Below, piece by piece: positions 12,401 to 25,800 of a DNA stretch of 64,000 nucleotides. Below the pieces are notes generated by a model that was not told the DNA's origin, did no database searches, and worked only from the letters and a program-made list of their open reading frames with translations. Made by a program: the position numbers and the translations under genes. Origin of the DNA: Rhabdornis inornatus (taxonomy: Eukaryota > Chordata > Aves > Passeriformes > Rhabdornithidae). Within the stretch, counting starts at the first letter, position 1. Each line of letters opens with the position of its first letter. The stretch spans positions 1,580,996 to 1,644,995 of the forward strand of contig VWZS01008197.1 of assembly GCA_013397075.1 (NCBI GenBank), in the 5' to 3' direction.

Positions 12401-15400
12401 TGACTATGTTCAATATGGCATATGCATAAGACCTACCTGACACAGATTTCTTCAAACGAGTATTTTCTCTTTACTGCAAACTATGAGTTTTAACTTGCTT
12501 CACGAAATGTTCTCTCCCTTAGAAGACCTCTTATTTTGTTTTCTTCCAAGTAAACTTACATGTTTGTCAAGAAAGTTCTGATTGCTGTGGGAACTACTAT
12601 CAAGACATTTAAATAATAGCAACTAATACCATGTACAGCTGAAGAACTGGTTATGCAAGCTTCCCATGCAATCCTCCAACTCTACTGGACTTGCAGTAAT
12701 CCCCTGACTGTTGAATTAAACTCTCTGAGACTACACCCAGTCCTTCAGGCATTAACCCCTGGAGCTCCTCTTCCATGGCTTCAGCCCTGCTAAGGATGTT
12801 TTGAGGCTGATTTATGCAGCTGCTTTACATGAAGCTGCCTCCAAAAGAGCAGCAGAGAACTGGGTTCCCTTGCTCTTTGCTGTAGAAAAAGAATTCCACC
12901 ATGCTTAATTACCCTTTATATTTTTCAGCTGAGTGGTGAACTTTGGGAAAGTGATGAATTTCCCTCATTAATGACAATTATAGACAAACAAGGAAAATGC
13001 AGGAACTAATTCAGCATACCAGCAGCCTTGCATGATTTGAAATTAAAACTACCATAATAATGAATATTGAAGGGGATGTAAGCAATCCAAGAGCTGAGAA
13101 AGTCCTTTCTCATTGCCTTGCTTTTCTGAATATGCAAAGTCATCTTCTGAGCTGTGAAAGACATATCTGCAGCACAGCTGTGTCATTTGCATTTTAGCAA
13201 TCTGTCTGCAGAGCTCAGCACAAAGAATAATATTAAATCAATGTTTGTCATTGCTTGCTTAAAGAAAGAACAGACATACTTGTCCTAATACACTGTCCAG
13301 CAAGGCAAGACACTGGCACATTAACTCAGCCTATTAACACAGATATTTAAGAAAGAAAGTCTCCCTGATACCACAAGAATCACACATTATTTGCCTTCAG
13401 AAGACGCTCCTAGCTATTCTGGTTTGGTTTGACTTCCCCTCCTTTTCAAAGGGCTACATTTTGAACAATTTTGCTGTTCCCAGGACATTTCTAACCTTCC
13501 AACAGTTACTTCAGCCACACTGTGATTACTTAGCATATGGGTTTCTTAGAGGATACGTGTCTGGTTGTTGCTCTTTTGTGCTTTCCCTTGTTTTTGTCTC
13601 CCACATTCCAGCTGTTTGGCTGTGACAAAAAAACAGCAGACAGGACAAGCTGTAAAGGTCCCTGTCCTTCCATACTTAAAGCCAATCACATTCTATTTAC
13701 CTTGTCTTCTGTACAAACCAAATGTATGCTATAGCCTATGGAGTGATTCAAGGATTTAAAAAAACGAAAGTTTAACCCTGTTGTAGTTGACAATTAAAAT
13801 CACTGTGACCTACCAGGAAAGTATTTGGTAGGTAATGTACAGGGATGATTTTGAAGTGGAGTGAAAAGGTGACTTGCAAGGTAAACAGGTATTCACACTG
13901 ACTTGTAAAAAGGCATGGAGTTGAAAAACATGCACTATTAATCAGTACTTCTCTACAAAGATAAACTTACAGCAAGCTACAAGCATCATCAAACCACACA
14001 TACATATCCATATGACATGGTAGTCAGTCAAGCTGTCCAGAATTCCCTTTCCTATGTCTTAAATGAAACTCACTTGCAGCAATAACATTTTTTTAAATCC
14101 AAAGATTTAAAAAAAAAAAAAGGTTTTCTTTTATTCATGCTAAAGAGAGGTAAGGACTTCAGGGAAGTTTTTTTCCTTTTGTTATTCGATCACAGGCATT
14201 CTCTCTGTAAAGCTCTTCTGAAGAACTTCTGCTTTTTGCAGCGTAATGAAATGCATTCTACAAAGAAGGTTTTTGAGTTTGTGCCTTGGAGAGAAGCTGT
14301 ACAACAGGTGTTCCTGCTTGCTTTGTTTACCTGAGCTGACTACTCACTGCTCAAAATCATATCCTTAAGAAAACAAATGATGGAGCATGTAAGCATTTGC
14401 CTGGAAAATTTGATATTAGCCTTGAAGCCCTTTCTTGTTAAAGCAGCAAAATGCTCCCATTGACTGGATTCAGGGTTCTGTTAGCACAGCTGTGAATACT
14501 TCAGGGAAGTGGGAGAAAGAGCCACAAATAAAGAATTAGCAATTACTATCTAGCTCAAAATGAAACATACAGATATGTCCCAATCAACTTAATAATTCTC
14601 AGCCTGAACTGGGAAAGATAAAATAGTGGTAAGTTAATGTAATAGCTCCTAATGGTTCCTTAGCATCTTCCAGCTGGGAATCTCATTTCTCAGTGTGATT
14701 AATGTCAGCCTCAAAAGAAAGCACAAGGTCAAAAATTACTCCAGGTTTATGAACTTAAACTCCAGACAAAATAGAACAATGATGAAATGAAATAGCTGAG
14801 GAGGAGAACAATCAATAACTCTTCTATCTTGTCAGAATTCAGCTCTGTAAAATTAATACCAGATAAGAAATCATACAACACAGCAAGGGATACTTGGGTT
14901 TACAAGGATCTACAGATTTCTCCAAATATTGTTAATTTGTAATACTGTGTACATTGAGCATAGGAATTACTAGCTAGAGGCAGTAATTTTGAAACATAAA
15001 GGGACCTTCAATAGATCCACAGGAATCCCAGAATTAGAGCTGTAACTGGAAGCACAAAGCCAAAAGCAATCAAGTCTGAACACTGAAGGATAAGTTTTAA
15101 ACTACACAAATGTGATGAGAACAATGCCAGTGTAAATAACAAGAGCAGCCGCATCAAAATTTTGATGGATAAGACTATCAAGATGGTAAAGATTAACCAA
15201 ATTACCCATGTATGTTCAAAAACCAATGAGACTTCTGAGATAAACAGGCAGAAAGACATAACCTTACCAGAAGCTTCTGTTTATGCATTGATAAATACAG
15301 AACAGCTAAATAGCAAATGGAAGGAAACATTTGTGTTTTGTATTTTGTACCAGCTATGCCCCCCTTAAAAAGCAAAACCAAAACCCTCACAGTCCTAGAG

Positions 15401-15839
15401 ACCAGGAAACTAGACTTCTCATAATAAGGGACTCATTTATCACCAGTAATGAACTGAAAATGGAAGCAGAGATGACTAAGAATTCATTGTGTCAGATTCA
15501 CGTGTAGAAAGTTTCCCAAGTATATCATTGCTGACTGGGTCACAGCTTTAATATCACTGACCTAAAGTACAACACTGCAAGAGTGACAGCTCAAGAAAAG
15601 AAAAATTTCTTTATCAAGCCCTAACTGTTTGTTTGTCCTACCTTCATTTAATGTGTTGGTGCAGCTGCTTTGGGCAGGAAATAAAAAATACTTCTGAAGC
15701 AACATTATACATCTCACGTGTTTCTAGCATGATTGGTTCCATATTGTTGGGGCCCTCAAGTGCCTCTAGCAGAGATCCTCAGCAAATTTAAACATGTCAA
15801 ACTGGATAAAATCAGAAATAGATGCTTCATCCCTATGGG
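6421..15839. other. Upstream ROBO1 intron or 5' flank; no exon recognised
   Basis: AT-rich non-coding DNA. The 146-residue minus-strand frame at 8827-9267 is low-complexity (Phe-rich) and looks like chance. There is a T16 run at 11340-11355. Two blocks (about 7400-7570 and 13010-13245) have mixed composition and contain octamer ATTTGCAT words; they are reported as possible regulatory elements. No CR1 or other transposon was recognised here. Confidence 0.5.
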
Positions 15840-16170
15840 CTAGGATGACTGCTACCCAGCACTGAAATTCCAGCAGGGAAGATCATGCCCTGGCTTCTAT
15901 CTGAGTGCTGCATGCTGCTGTGGGGTGCTGAAATGAGCACAGGACCTGCCCCTGAGGTGGTCATCAGCAGCCCCTGCCAAGCTCCTGCGTGCCCTGGTGC
16001 CCATGGGGCTCCTCTCTGGTCCTGGCTGGCACCTCAGCTGTGACACCACTGATGGTGGGACCAGCAGCTCCCAGCCCTTGGTGGGTGCTGCAGGTGGGCA
16101 GCAGGCTTGGAGCACTGCAGATGTGACACTAGACCAAGAAAATGTCCTTCAGCAACATCTTTGCTGTCTG
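15840..16170. other. GC-rich, CpG-poor block of unknown origin
   Basis: About 330 bases rich in CAGC, CCTGC and GGTGCTG words inside AT-rich DNA, with very few CpGs. Short frames occur on both strands (for example 15997-16188 plus and 15897-16115 minus), but neither resembles a known protein or has clear splice sites. It may be a decayed repeat; it is similar in character to the blocks at 3840-4395 and 19690-19870. Confidence 0.3.
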
Positions 16171-17259
16171 GTCAATGGGGAGGCTTAGAATCTGGTTAGG
16201 TCTCCAGTGGAAAGTTCTCTACAAAGAGCCTTTAAACCTGAATAGGTGGAGCAGAGTTTAAGTATTTTACATAATTTCACAAGATCTAGGTACTGATAAT
16301 CACAAAGCCATTGCTCCAGACCTGTACAAATAACCTATTAAGCACAAACGAGTTGTGAGGTGCCTCAGGTCTCAGTGATACACCATTACTACTACTGAAT
16401 TTAAACAACTGCAGGGCTTGCTAGCTTGAAACTTCAGCATATTATGATACTAAAAATTTTTAGGTATATTCAAGATTATTCCAACTAGTATACTAAACTT
16501 CTACCGTAAAACAGAACCATATGAAAAGGAATTTAATATTTTTACTGTCTCCAAGATTATTTGTTTTAGTGGGAATATAAGTATGAAAATCATGGGAAAA
16601 GGAGAGAGGAGAACAATAGAAATGCGCAAGAACTTTAGAAAAAGGAAGGCGTATTTAGTGTATTGAAGGCAATTAATCATATTTCCTTTTAGAATGCCAG
16701 ACTACAGAAGATTCCTGGAAAAGCACTGTAATTTCAGAAAGCGCTGGATATGAGAAAAAGAGAGTAACACATTGGATCAAATAACACATCCAGCTAGAGA
16801 CTGATCTGACACTGAACACTAGTTGGAAAGTTAAACAACAAAGAATGCTATTATTTTATATTTCAAACAGGAAAAAAGTCTCAGAAAATACTGAGAAGGT
16901 TTAAACTTTAAACCAAAAGAAACTACTGAGTTTACCCCATCATTCCTATTAGTCAAGCTGTACAGTTTATTCAACTCTACCAAAACTTGTGTTGCTATCC
17001 TACAACTGTAGAGTGCCCATGGAGATGTGATATAATCTTGAAAGCTTAACACTGGAGATAAATCAGCTGTAAGTGCACACAAATGCTCAAAACTGAACAA
17101 AACTAAAGCATTAAACAACTCAGTGAGAAAAACTTCACACCTGAAATGAAGGCTATTTAAAATGCCCTTCAGGAAAAGCTTCTAAAATTGTTAAACATTT
17201 TATAACTTTTACCTTAACTACAAAACACTGAGCAATAAAAACAGAAACATTTTTAAAAT

Positions 17260-17350
17260 TAGAAACAATAAATATTTAATGAATATTATTTAATTAATAT
17301 TAATTATTATTATATATAATAATAAGTATTTAATTAAATATAATTAAACT
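17260..17350. repeat. AT-only low-complexity tract
   Basis: The tract is composed almost entirely of A and T (TTAATTAATATTAATTATTA and similar), with several short self-complementary segments. It resembles a degenerate TAA/TTA microsatellite and would melt easily. No further function is visible. Confidence 0.7.
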
Positions 17351-18921
17351 CAATCTAAGGTAAGTTCCTTATGGTTTTTATTTTTGTAAATGGCTAGGAT
17401 TTTGAAAATGCTTTTAGTCTTAGAAGAGTGACACATGTAATATAAAGAAAGTTATGTTCAATGATGAAGGGAAAACTGGGTAAAAAAATTGCAATAAATA
17501 AATAAATAGAATCTCCCATAAGCATTGACTGGAATGTTAACTAGTTTTACACTGATTAGCACTCATGCCTAAGAAGGCTCCCTAGGTAAGTTCCTACTTA
17601 AGCTTTTCTCAGCTTGAAACTTGAACATAATTATGTTTGACTAGATTCAGGCTGAGTGTCTCAGGCTCCTGCCCCCCAGTCATCCCAGTCAAAGTCCTAG
17701 ACAAAACCTTTCCCACTTTCCTTGAAGCCTCCCACCACAGGTATCTTTCTCAAGACCAAAAGAGAGAAGATGGTGGACAGCAAAGACTTGTCGAATATGC
17801 AGACAAAATGCAACTGCAACTCACATCCACTGGTTCAGGTATAGCTTTGAGACTCCTTCCTTCTTTATTTAATATGTTAATTAAGATTAGCAAGTTAATT
17901 CAGAAAAGACTAGAGCAGGAGATCCAACAGATGCTGACTCTGTGATAGCAGAATCCTTATTCTGTAAAAAGTGAGACTAAAGTAAAACACTTCCAAGCTC
18001 TTCCTCATCCCATTCAACTTATTTTATCACTATATATTTAATAATCTGAATTTGTGACATCAATATAAATTTCATATTTCATATTTCTTAAATAGGCATG
18101 ATTAGCTAATGCTATTTTTTGGATTCTTACAATTGAAAACAAAGGCCATTCATAAGTAGGAAAAAAATGCACTTGATGAAAAATGCTATAGGTACATGAA
18201 GATTTTTCTGATGATATACTATCAAGGAAAATTTAGTCGAATTTAAACTGGCCCCTCATTTATCATATCCTGTGGGCAAGTCAGTTAATAGCTATATTGA
18301 TTCTCTTTTGTGTTCATTCTTATATACATCATCCAACCAAGGTGAAAACAACCACGAGATATTAATTTTAGAGAAAAATATTTAAATGATAAATGTTTGA
18401 AATTGCAGTTGAGGAACGATTATTATACAATGGATTTGCTGTTCCTAAATTATAGGATGTATAGATATAATCACACCAGGAAATATCCCATTAATAAATA
18501 CTAGGAGATCCCTGGAAGTGCTGTACTGGTAGGAACTAAAAGAGACTTGAACAGAATTGTGTCAGCTGAGGATCTGACACATTTTCAATGCCATTTTAAC
18601 ACAAAACTTGGGGTACTGCATTGCCTGGGAACCTTTGCTCAAAGTGCAAAATGAAATTAATGTCTGAGACCACAGTTTGTTTGGCCTGCCAGTGTCTGAA
18701 GATTAGAAGAGGGAAAAATACTACATTTTATGCACATCTGATTTCACAGGCAACTTAAAAGGTGTTTGTTTTTTTGCTCCTGTTGAAAAGTAAAGAGCAG
18801 AGCACACAACTCCCATCCTAATGTTTGTTTGTTTTGAAGAAGGATGATCAATGAAAGAAAGGGAAATATCTTCTTCCAAGGGGCAGAAAGGATGCACTGC
18901 AATTTGTGCAAATGGCTTTAA

Positions 18922-18942
18922 TTTTTTTTTTTTTTTTTTTTT
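18922..18942. repeat. Poly-T run (T21)
   Basis: An uninterrupted run of 21 T. It could be the reversed A-tail of a retroposed sequence on the minus strand, but no target duplication or cDNA-like body is evident beside it. Confidence 0.8.
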
Positions 18943-19689
18943 CTGGGAGAAGAGGAATGGAGAAGACTGAACTAGTACACAACCAAAACACAGCTCAAAA
19001 AAATTGGATACTAGCCATTACTACTAACACAATGTGTCTTTCAAAAATTCTAGAGGCAGTGTAATTTTTTTTCTTTGGCCTCCTCCTTACAAAATGTAAT
19101 TATTCTTGTGCAACTGGTTTTCATTTTTCAACTTAACAGTCCAACTAATGATCAATCCTTCATTCCTAGACTAATTCAATCAGTTATTATTTTATTCAAT
19201 GTGCATTTAGAAAGTTGAATCTTTGCAAGGATCTTTTTGATATTTTCTTTATTTAACAAACCTATTTCTCAGCAGGAAACATTTTTCCCAGTCAAGCCTG
19301 AAGACTCCTGGCATTTTTTTTTTCATTGCTTCAGGTTGGTCAGTGTTAAAAGTTTTGTTAGCAGAAAATAAGACAAAGTTTAGGATGCATTTGTGTAAAA
19401 ACTGTGTTCACAGAGGCTTCCCTCAGCTGCTTCAAGGTCAAGGGGAGCTGCAAGGTGGGAGGTGAAGTTTGTCTTACAATCTTATTTACTCTCTTTGGAG
19501 AAAAGAGAAAGGGAGCAGAGAGAGCACACATTTGGTCCAGTCTGTGGCTCCTTTTAAGAAAACAATTGATTTCTTTAGTATTTTGATTACTTGAAAAAGT
19601 GAAAACAGGTATCTGAGGAAAAACAAACAATCAAACAAACAAACCAGATCTCCTGTTGCAAGGACACTTGGTGAAATCTGTTTTATGTC

Positions 19690-19870
19690 TCATGCAGTGC
19701 TCAGCCACAGGGAAAGGCTGGGCTTGGGAAGAGCCCTGAGTGCTGCAGCTGAGGCTGGAGCCCATTGGGGTCAGGGAGGTGCCTCTGGGAAGAGCTTCCA
19801 GCTTCCAGGGGCCCTTTGGAGCTGAGCTACAGCTGCTGCTGCTGGGGGGGAGGAGATGGAATTATAGCGT
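19690..19870. other. GC-rich patch of unknown origin
   Basis: Contains many GGAGC, CAGCTG and CTGCTG words and a G7 run (19846-19852 region). It is CpG-poor. Open on the plus strand as part of a 74-residue frame without recognisable similarity. Probably a decayed repeat or chance composition. Confidence 0.25.
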
Positions 19871-22800
19871 GGAAAGGGAGAAAAGCAGAAAGTCTGAAGG
19901 GATGAAAACACAAAGTTTTGCTTTCATCCCTCTAACATTCTCAGGAATCCCTTTAGGGGGATGAAAGCCATCCCTTGTAAGTCTGATTCCTCTGTCTTTA
20001 TGTTTTGCAGGCATCTACAGACAACAGAAATAAGTGATAATGAATAAGAATTGGAAACAGTACAGACTGCTGCCTGAGTCTCATTGAAATGAGTGTACCA
20101 AGAGACAGGCTCTTTCAACAAGCATTGTGACCAGTTGTTTTAGTGAACAGCAACAACTAATATGCAGTTATGATACAACACCCTCTTCGACTCCCAGCAA
20201 AAAACTTCTGCAAGTAAAAAAAATTCCTGTATACTCTTATGTTCACAAAGCCACAAACTTGAAACTTAGGAAATTGGAGAAGTGAAGCTGCAGGACTGAT
20301 CTCACTACAAATTCCGAAGGCATCTCTTAGTCACTAACTTCATGACCCTTTCAGAGTGTTGTCCCAGTGCAGAGAAGAGCTAACAAGAATGTGAAGTACA
20401 AAATGTTTGAGTACAAAATGGACACTGAATGATTGGGAATCAGGCTTCTTTAAAACCATTTAATTCACAGACACCAGGGCTGAATGCTCTCAAAAAGTGA
20501 GCTAATACATTTTCCTCAGAAGTCTGCAAGATGGAGAAGGTAGTATTATCATCTCATTTTACCTGGACATCTGAGATGCCATTTTGGCTAGACACAAGTT
20601 TTCTGAAGAGAGTTGCTCTCCAGATTTCCACAGCCAAGGCTTCCAGCCCCGTGTTTAGAAGCCTGTGGTGTTGGAGCTAATACATGGAAGAAAGGACAGC
20701 AGTGAATGTCCCAAAACCCCGATGATCTTTCAGAGCTTTCACTCACTCTGCTGTCTGATTAGTTTCAAAGTTTAACCTAGCTAGCCCAAGGCATCAAGCA
20801 AGCCAAAGGTATTATTAAAGCCTAAATGGGGCCATCTCCTGGCTTCATGAACGCTTCCAGGACAATAAATAACTAGCTGATTAGCATTAAAAGGAAGAGC
20901 ATTTCCAATTCTTATGAAAGGATCAGTAAGCATGTAATGATTTTTTCCCTTCCACTGACTGTATTTAATATAACAGTTAATCTGTAATATTTTGAATGAG
21001 ACACAAGTTTAACGTCTGCTTTTTCAAAACACATTAAATATTACATTCATTTTTTAAAAATCTAGGTTGATGTCTATATGAATAACATGAAATCAAATAT
21101 AAAATGCAGGCTTTGCTTCCTGTCTTCTATTTTTCTCTCTTCCTCCTAGTCCTTTTCCCAGCAAAGCAAAATGTAAACCCTATTGCCATTTTTAAGTATG
21201 TATGTGAAAGAAAATTGATTGCCCAGGCAACGTTCTGTATGTGGTGCAGAAAATAATTTTATGCTTACAAAAGTTCTCTTAATTTACAGGAAACAGTTTG
21301 TGACTGATTGCTGGGGAAGAAAACAAAGGGAAAATTTACTTTAGAGAATTCTCTGGCTCCTGGAATCAAGACAGCTTAAAGCAGAGGAAATCTTACAGAG
21401 TGACAGACATTTAGAAAGAAAGACTGCTAGCCTGGAAACCATCTCAGCTGCTTACTTTTGAAATCAAATATCTTAATCTGTCACTTTCTTGCTGAGTTAC
21501 CACGATCAGATCAAAAGAACTCAAATTCAGACAGGTACTAAGATGCCAGATACCTCTCTCAATCTATTCCTGAGCCTCTCTCTACCCCTTCTTTACATGG
21601 GAATAAAAGACTAATGATTATGCAACTTGCACATCCATAGCAAATTGAAATGTGTCTTCATGTCTTTACTATTGCTATAAATTAAATATACACAATGGTT
21701 TGGTAAAAAGCTGGGAGTTTGTCAGTTATGAAGCATACATTTCTCTGAGACATTTCTTAACCACTAAAAGGTCCAATACTTAAGAAGGTTAAGAATTGTG
21801 TAAGCACAATATTTGCCTTACTACTCTTATACTTCAAAGAGGACACTGTACTTGCATTGTAATCACATCTTCAGAAATATCATCTGCCGTACCCAAAAAA
21901 AGAAATAGTTCTTGTGAGCCTAAATCTACCACTAGTCCTGAAACCCAGTGTTTTTGTGAGTCTGTATAGGTATTCACTGCTTTGGAAAATAATGATTTAT
22001 CTCATGTAACCCCATTTACATCTTAGAAACAACAACAGGAATTTTCTTTAGTAAAAAGAGAAATATTAATATGTTAAGCATTCAAAATATTTTTTCTGCA
22101 ATTTTCTTAAAAGATTAGCAACAATTTAGTTTTACAAACTCAACTTTCTTAGTATGAGACAACTAAGCTACAAAATAGAACTTTGCCTACCAAATATGAA
22201 TACAAAATCTTAACAGATTAGGTTTTGTCATTACTATAAACTAGTGTCAAAAGGTTTCTGATATTTCTGTGGCGCTACAGAAGCCCCCAGAAGCATTTAA
22301 ACACGATGTTTCACAACAGAACCATGATCCTGAAATGATACAAACCTGATATATTTTCATTCTTCCCAGTGTCTCACTGCACACAAACCCCACTTGCAGA
22401 AACCTCATAAGCAGCTTCTAACACTGTTAATTCAACTTCTGCTAATTATGAAATGAACTGCAAAACGAGAGGGTTTTTTATTCTCTATTACATAGAAGCA
22501 CCTTGTCACCCACCAAACTGATTTATGGGATCATGTCTAGGTGATGAAGCTACCACAGCTTGCTCTTTTGTAGTTTAAGAAGCTAGTGACGTTTTAGATA
22601 TAGCAAAAAGTCTAATTTGGGAAGAATAAATAACATGGTCTAAATATTTTTACTTCATGTAGCTGGGCTAGCTGCACTGCACCCAGGTTATTCTCAAGAC
22701 AAAGAAGTCCAAACAAAAAAAATCTTGGCATTTGCAACTGCCATACAGAGGGTCCATGTGTCATTGTTGTGTGATAAAATTATCTCCAAAATTTTTCCCA

Positions 22801-25800
22801 AGTTATTTATAATGTATTGACATTTCCCCAGCTCTTTTTCTTTCAAATCTGAGAGGAGGAGAATCACTCTATTTTTCAGTCCAGAAGCAGAGAAAAATAA
22901 ATTTAGCTTGAAAAACTCCAGCTAAAGTATGAAATGGCTTTTATATGCACAAAAACAACTTCTTTTTAAGGCCTAGTGTTGTGGGACTATCCATGGCTTG
23001 AGGCTAATGCTGTCCCCAAGCAGAGCTGAGGGTCCATCCTTTCTCATGGTTTGATGCTCCTGTTTCTAACCTTCATGGTTTGTTAGCCAGGTGACCTTCA
23101 ACCTTTGATCCTGGGAAGACTATTAGTGGTGACACCAGATTTGCCTCGGGAGCACGGCTGCAGGGCAGCAGTCCCAGGTGCACTATAAAGGCACCTTATC
23201 ACATCATCCTACAATTAATCACTGGGATATCAAAATACACTCAGAATGTGCATATATAAATAGATTATAAATGAATACGTGTGAATATAAATAAAAATTG
23301 GCATTTAGGGGGGAGAAGTCAAGCTGCAGCCATTATACTGCTGTGACCCAGTTTTATGCATGTATTACCCACTTATCCTAATCCAAAATAGGATTTATGT
23401 GTGTACTTTGCTTCAAGCAAAATCTTGGTGCCATGGCTGAGGGGTGTTTGAACAAAGCTGTAGAAATCAATGACACAAACTTCTAGAGAAATTATCTATG
23501 TGTTTCAGAAGCTCTTGTTGGATTGGGATGTAATCCCAGTTCTTTTGAATACGAACTAACATTTCAAAACTTGGGACAGGTTTGACTACATGTCAGGGAA
23601 ACAATTCAGCACCTATCATACTTGGGACATTATTGTAATAGCAATAATAAATAACATCCCAGAACCTACAGCTGTTTAAAAAAAAATTCCATTGAGAAAC
23701 AAACAAAGAAAAAAGCTTACATCTTTTTCATTGTAATTCCCTCTGCTTCTTTCCTTCAAGATTTGCATGGGTATCCCCTAAAAGATTTATTTCAGGACAA
23801 AGGACTAAAAGGAAGGTTTCTGTGGTGAAAATGGTTCACAAGTTAAATTCTACTGTGTTAGATGCAGCTGTAAAATGAAGATATTCTTAATGCAGCAATG
23901 CTGTATCTAGATACTAATTTGGAAACAATCCTAGAATCACACTTTTTTTTTTTCTTCTATTTAAACCAGAATGAAAATGAAAGTATATGCCTAAGACAGG
24001 AAGAATAATAGCTACGAACATAAAAGGTCCAAAGAACATGCCAAAATTCTGCGATTCTCAAAGCAAGTAAGACAAAACAGTATTGTTTTACCAAGCTTAT
24101 GGAATTTGAAATATATGTTTCACACACAACACACCATGATTCAAAACAGCTGACCTATTCTGAGAGTCAAGAAAAGATTTTACTGACAATTGCAACTTAA
24201 AACGACTCCATTGTCAAAACTGTAACATGAACCAAAAGCCTCATCTTACAAAGTCTTTTGTCCTTTTTATAACGTGCTGTGGGAAGTCTGATTGACCTCA
24301 TGGCTCTGCAGGTTAAGCTGGCAACTGCATCTTCTCCTCTTTACAGCTGAGTTTGCATGTGATCCAGTAAATGAAGAACTAAGAACTACCAAGCTCAAAA
24401 CTCTGCATTTTCATTTGGGTGCCAGTAATTATATGGAGTCAAAGGAAGGAAATAATAGATAAAGAGAGGGGAGTCACAAGGAGATAAGAGGGAAGAAAAA
24501 GATTTGGCTGAGAAATGAGCTCCAGCTGCTGACTCACAGAAACATTTCTCAATAAAGTTCATGAGGATGTTGCATAGAGATTCAGTTGGCATGTGCGACA
24601 GCTGAATAATCCATGGATTAAGAGTCACAGACATAGTTAACATCCTTCCTGAGCTTTAAAATTGTAATGATTATAAAGCACGAAAGTTGTCCTCTTTTTT
24701 TTTTTTTAAACAAGAAAATTTATGGATTGTATTATACACACTTAAAGTCTCTAGGGACTTCCCATACCTATTTTGGCTGTATGTATTATCCTTTGGTAAT
24801 ATTGTTATATAAATAATAAAAGAAAGGGGAAAAAAACCTCAAACAATCTTCTTCCAGAATATTTTTGGAAACTTAAGTAGTTAGAAATAAATATTAAGTC
24901 TGTGTAACAGATACCTTCCTCAGTACTGAGGGAAAGAAAAACTCTAAGAAAGTATAAAAGCAGCCTCCAGCCTTCTGCTCCTCATATTACACTATTCCCA
25001 ACAACATAGGCAAAACCTTTCTTGGAATTTCTCCATCATCATTCCGAATAGGGCTGCATCCCTGACAGCACCATAGTTTAAAAGCACCAGGACAACCATC
25101 AACATCCTTTGATACAGTCTTCATTTGCATCTAGTCATATGACAAGATGCATAAAATATTACAACTTCAGCAGAATACTGAGTTTTATGCCTTAAAACAG
25201 CAGTTAAGCAGATACATTGTTCATTTCAATAGGCCTTAGCCTTTCTAGACGAGGAGGAAAGTGCTGAGAAATTAATATTAGTTCTACGTTTCCATTTCCT
25301 GGTGTCTCTAAAAAGACAGCCTTTGGAAACGGTTTGTAAATACATTCATTTATTATCACATATTCACTAATAGACTTGTTCTGGGGAGTCCTATAATAGT
25401 GCAATGCAGATTCCCCAGATTATGCAAAGAAATCAAAATACCTATTATATGCACTGTCTCTCATGTAAAATGATATGCCAACTTCCATAATCATTTCCTA
25501 TTCTCGCTGTAGAAAAAACTGATATCTTTTAAACCTCCTAATTATAATAACAAATAAAAGACCTTTTTAGTAGTAAGGAAGGAAACTGGCTCAGAATCAT
25601 TATAAAGAAAAGCCAGCTGAGGAGCCTGCTAGAAAACAATACTATGTATAATTGGTGTTTAATTATGCAGAATTAACAAATGGCAGCAGCACTGGTTGTG
25701 TTACTTGGCCAGGGCTCTTTGCCAAGTCAACAAGCTGGTTTTAATGTAGGAAGTAACCCATCCACTTATCTCTGCCTTTGAGCAGGGCCCCAACTGCTGT

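Noticed and set aside
18922..18942. Poly-T as tail of a processed pseudogene
   Set aside because: No target-site duplication and no cDNA-like sequence on the expected side.
25697..25730. ACTTGGC...GCCAAGT inverted repeat suggestive of an NFI site
   Set aside because: The 11-base spacer does not fit TTGGC-N5-GCCAA and the arms are only 7 bp; not distinguishable from chance.
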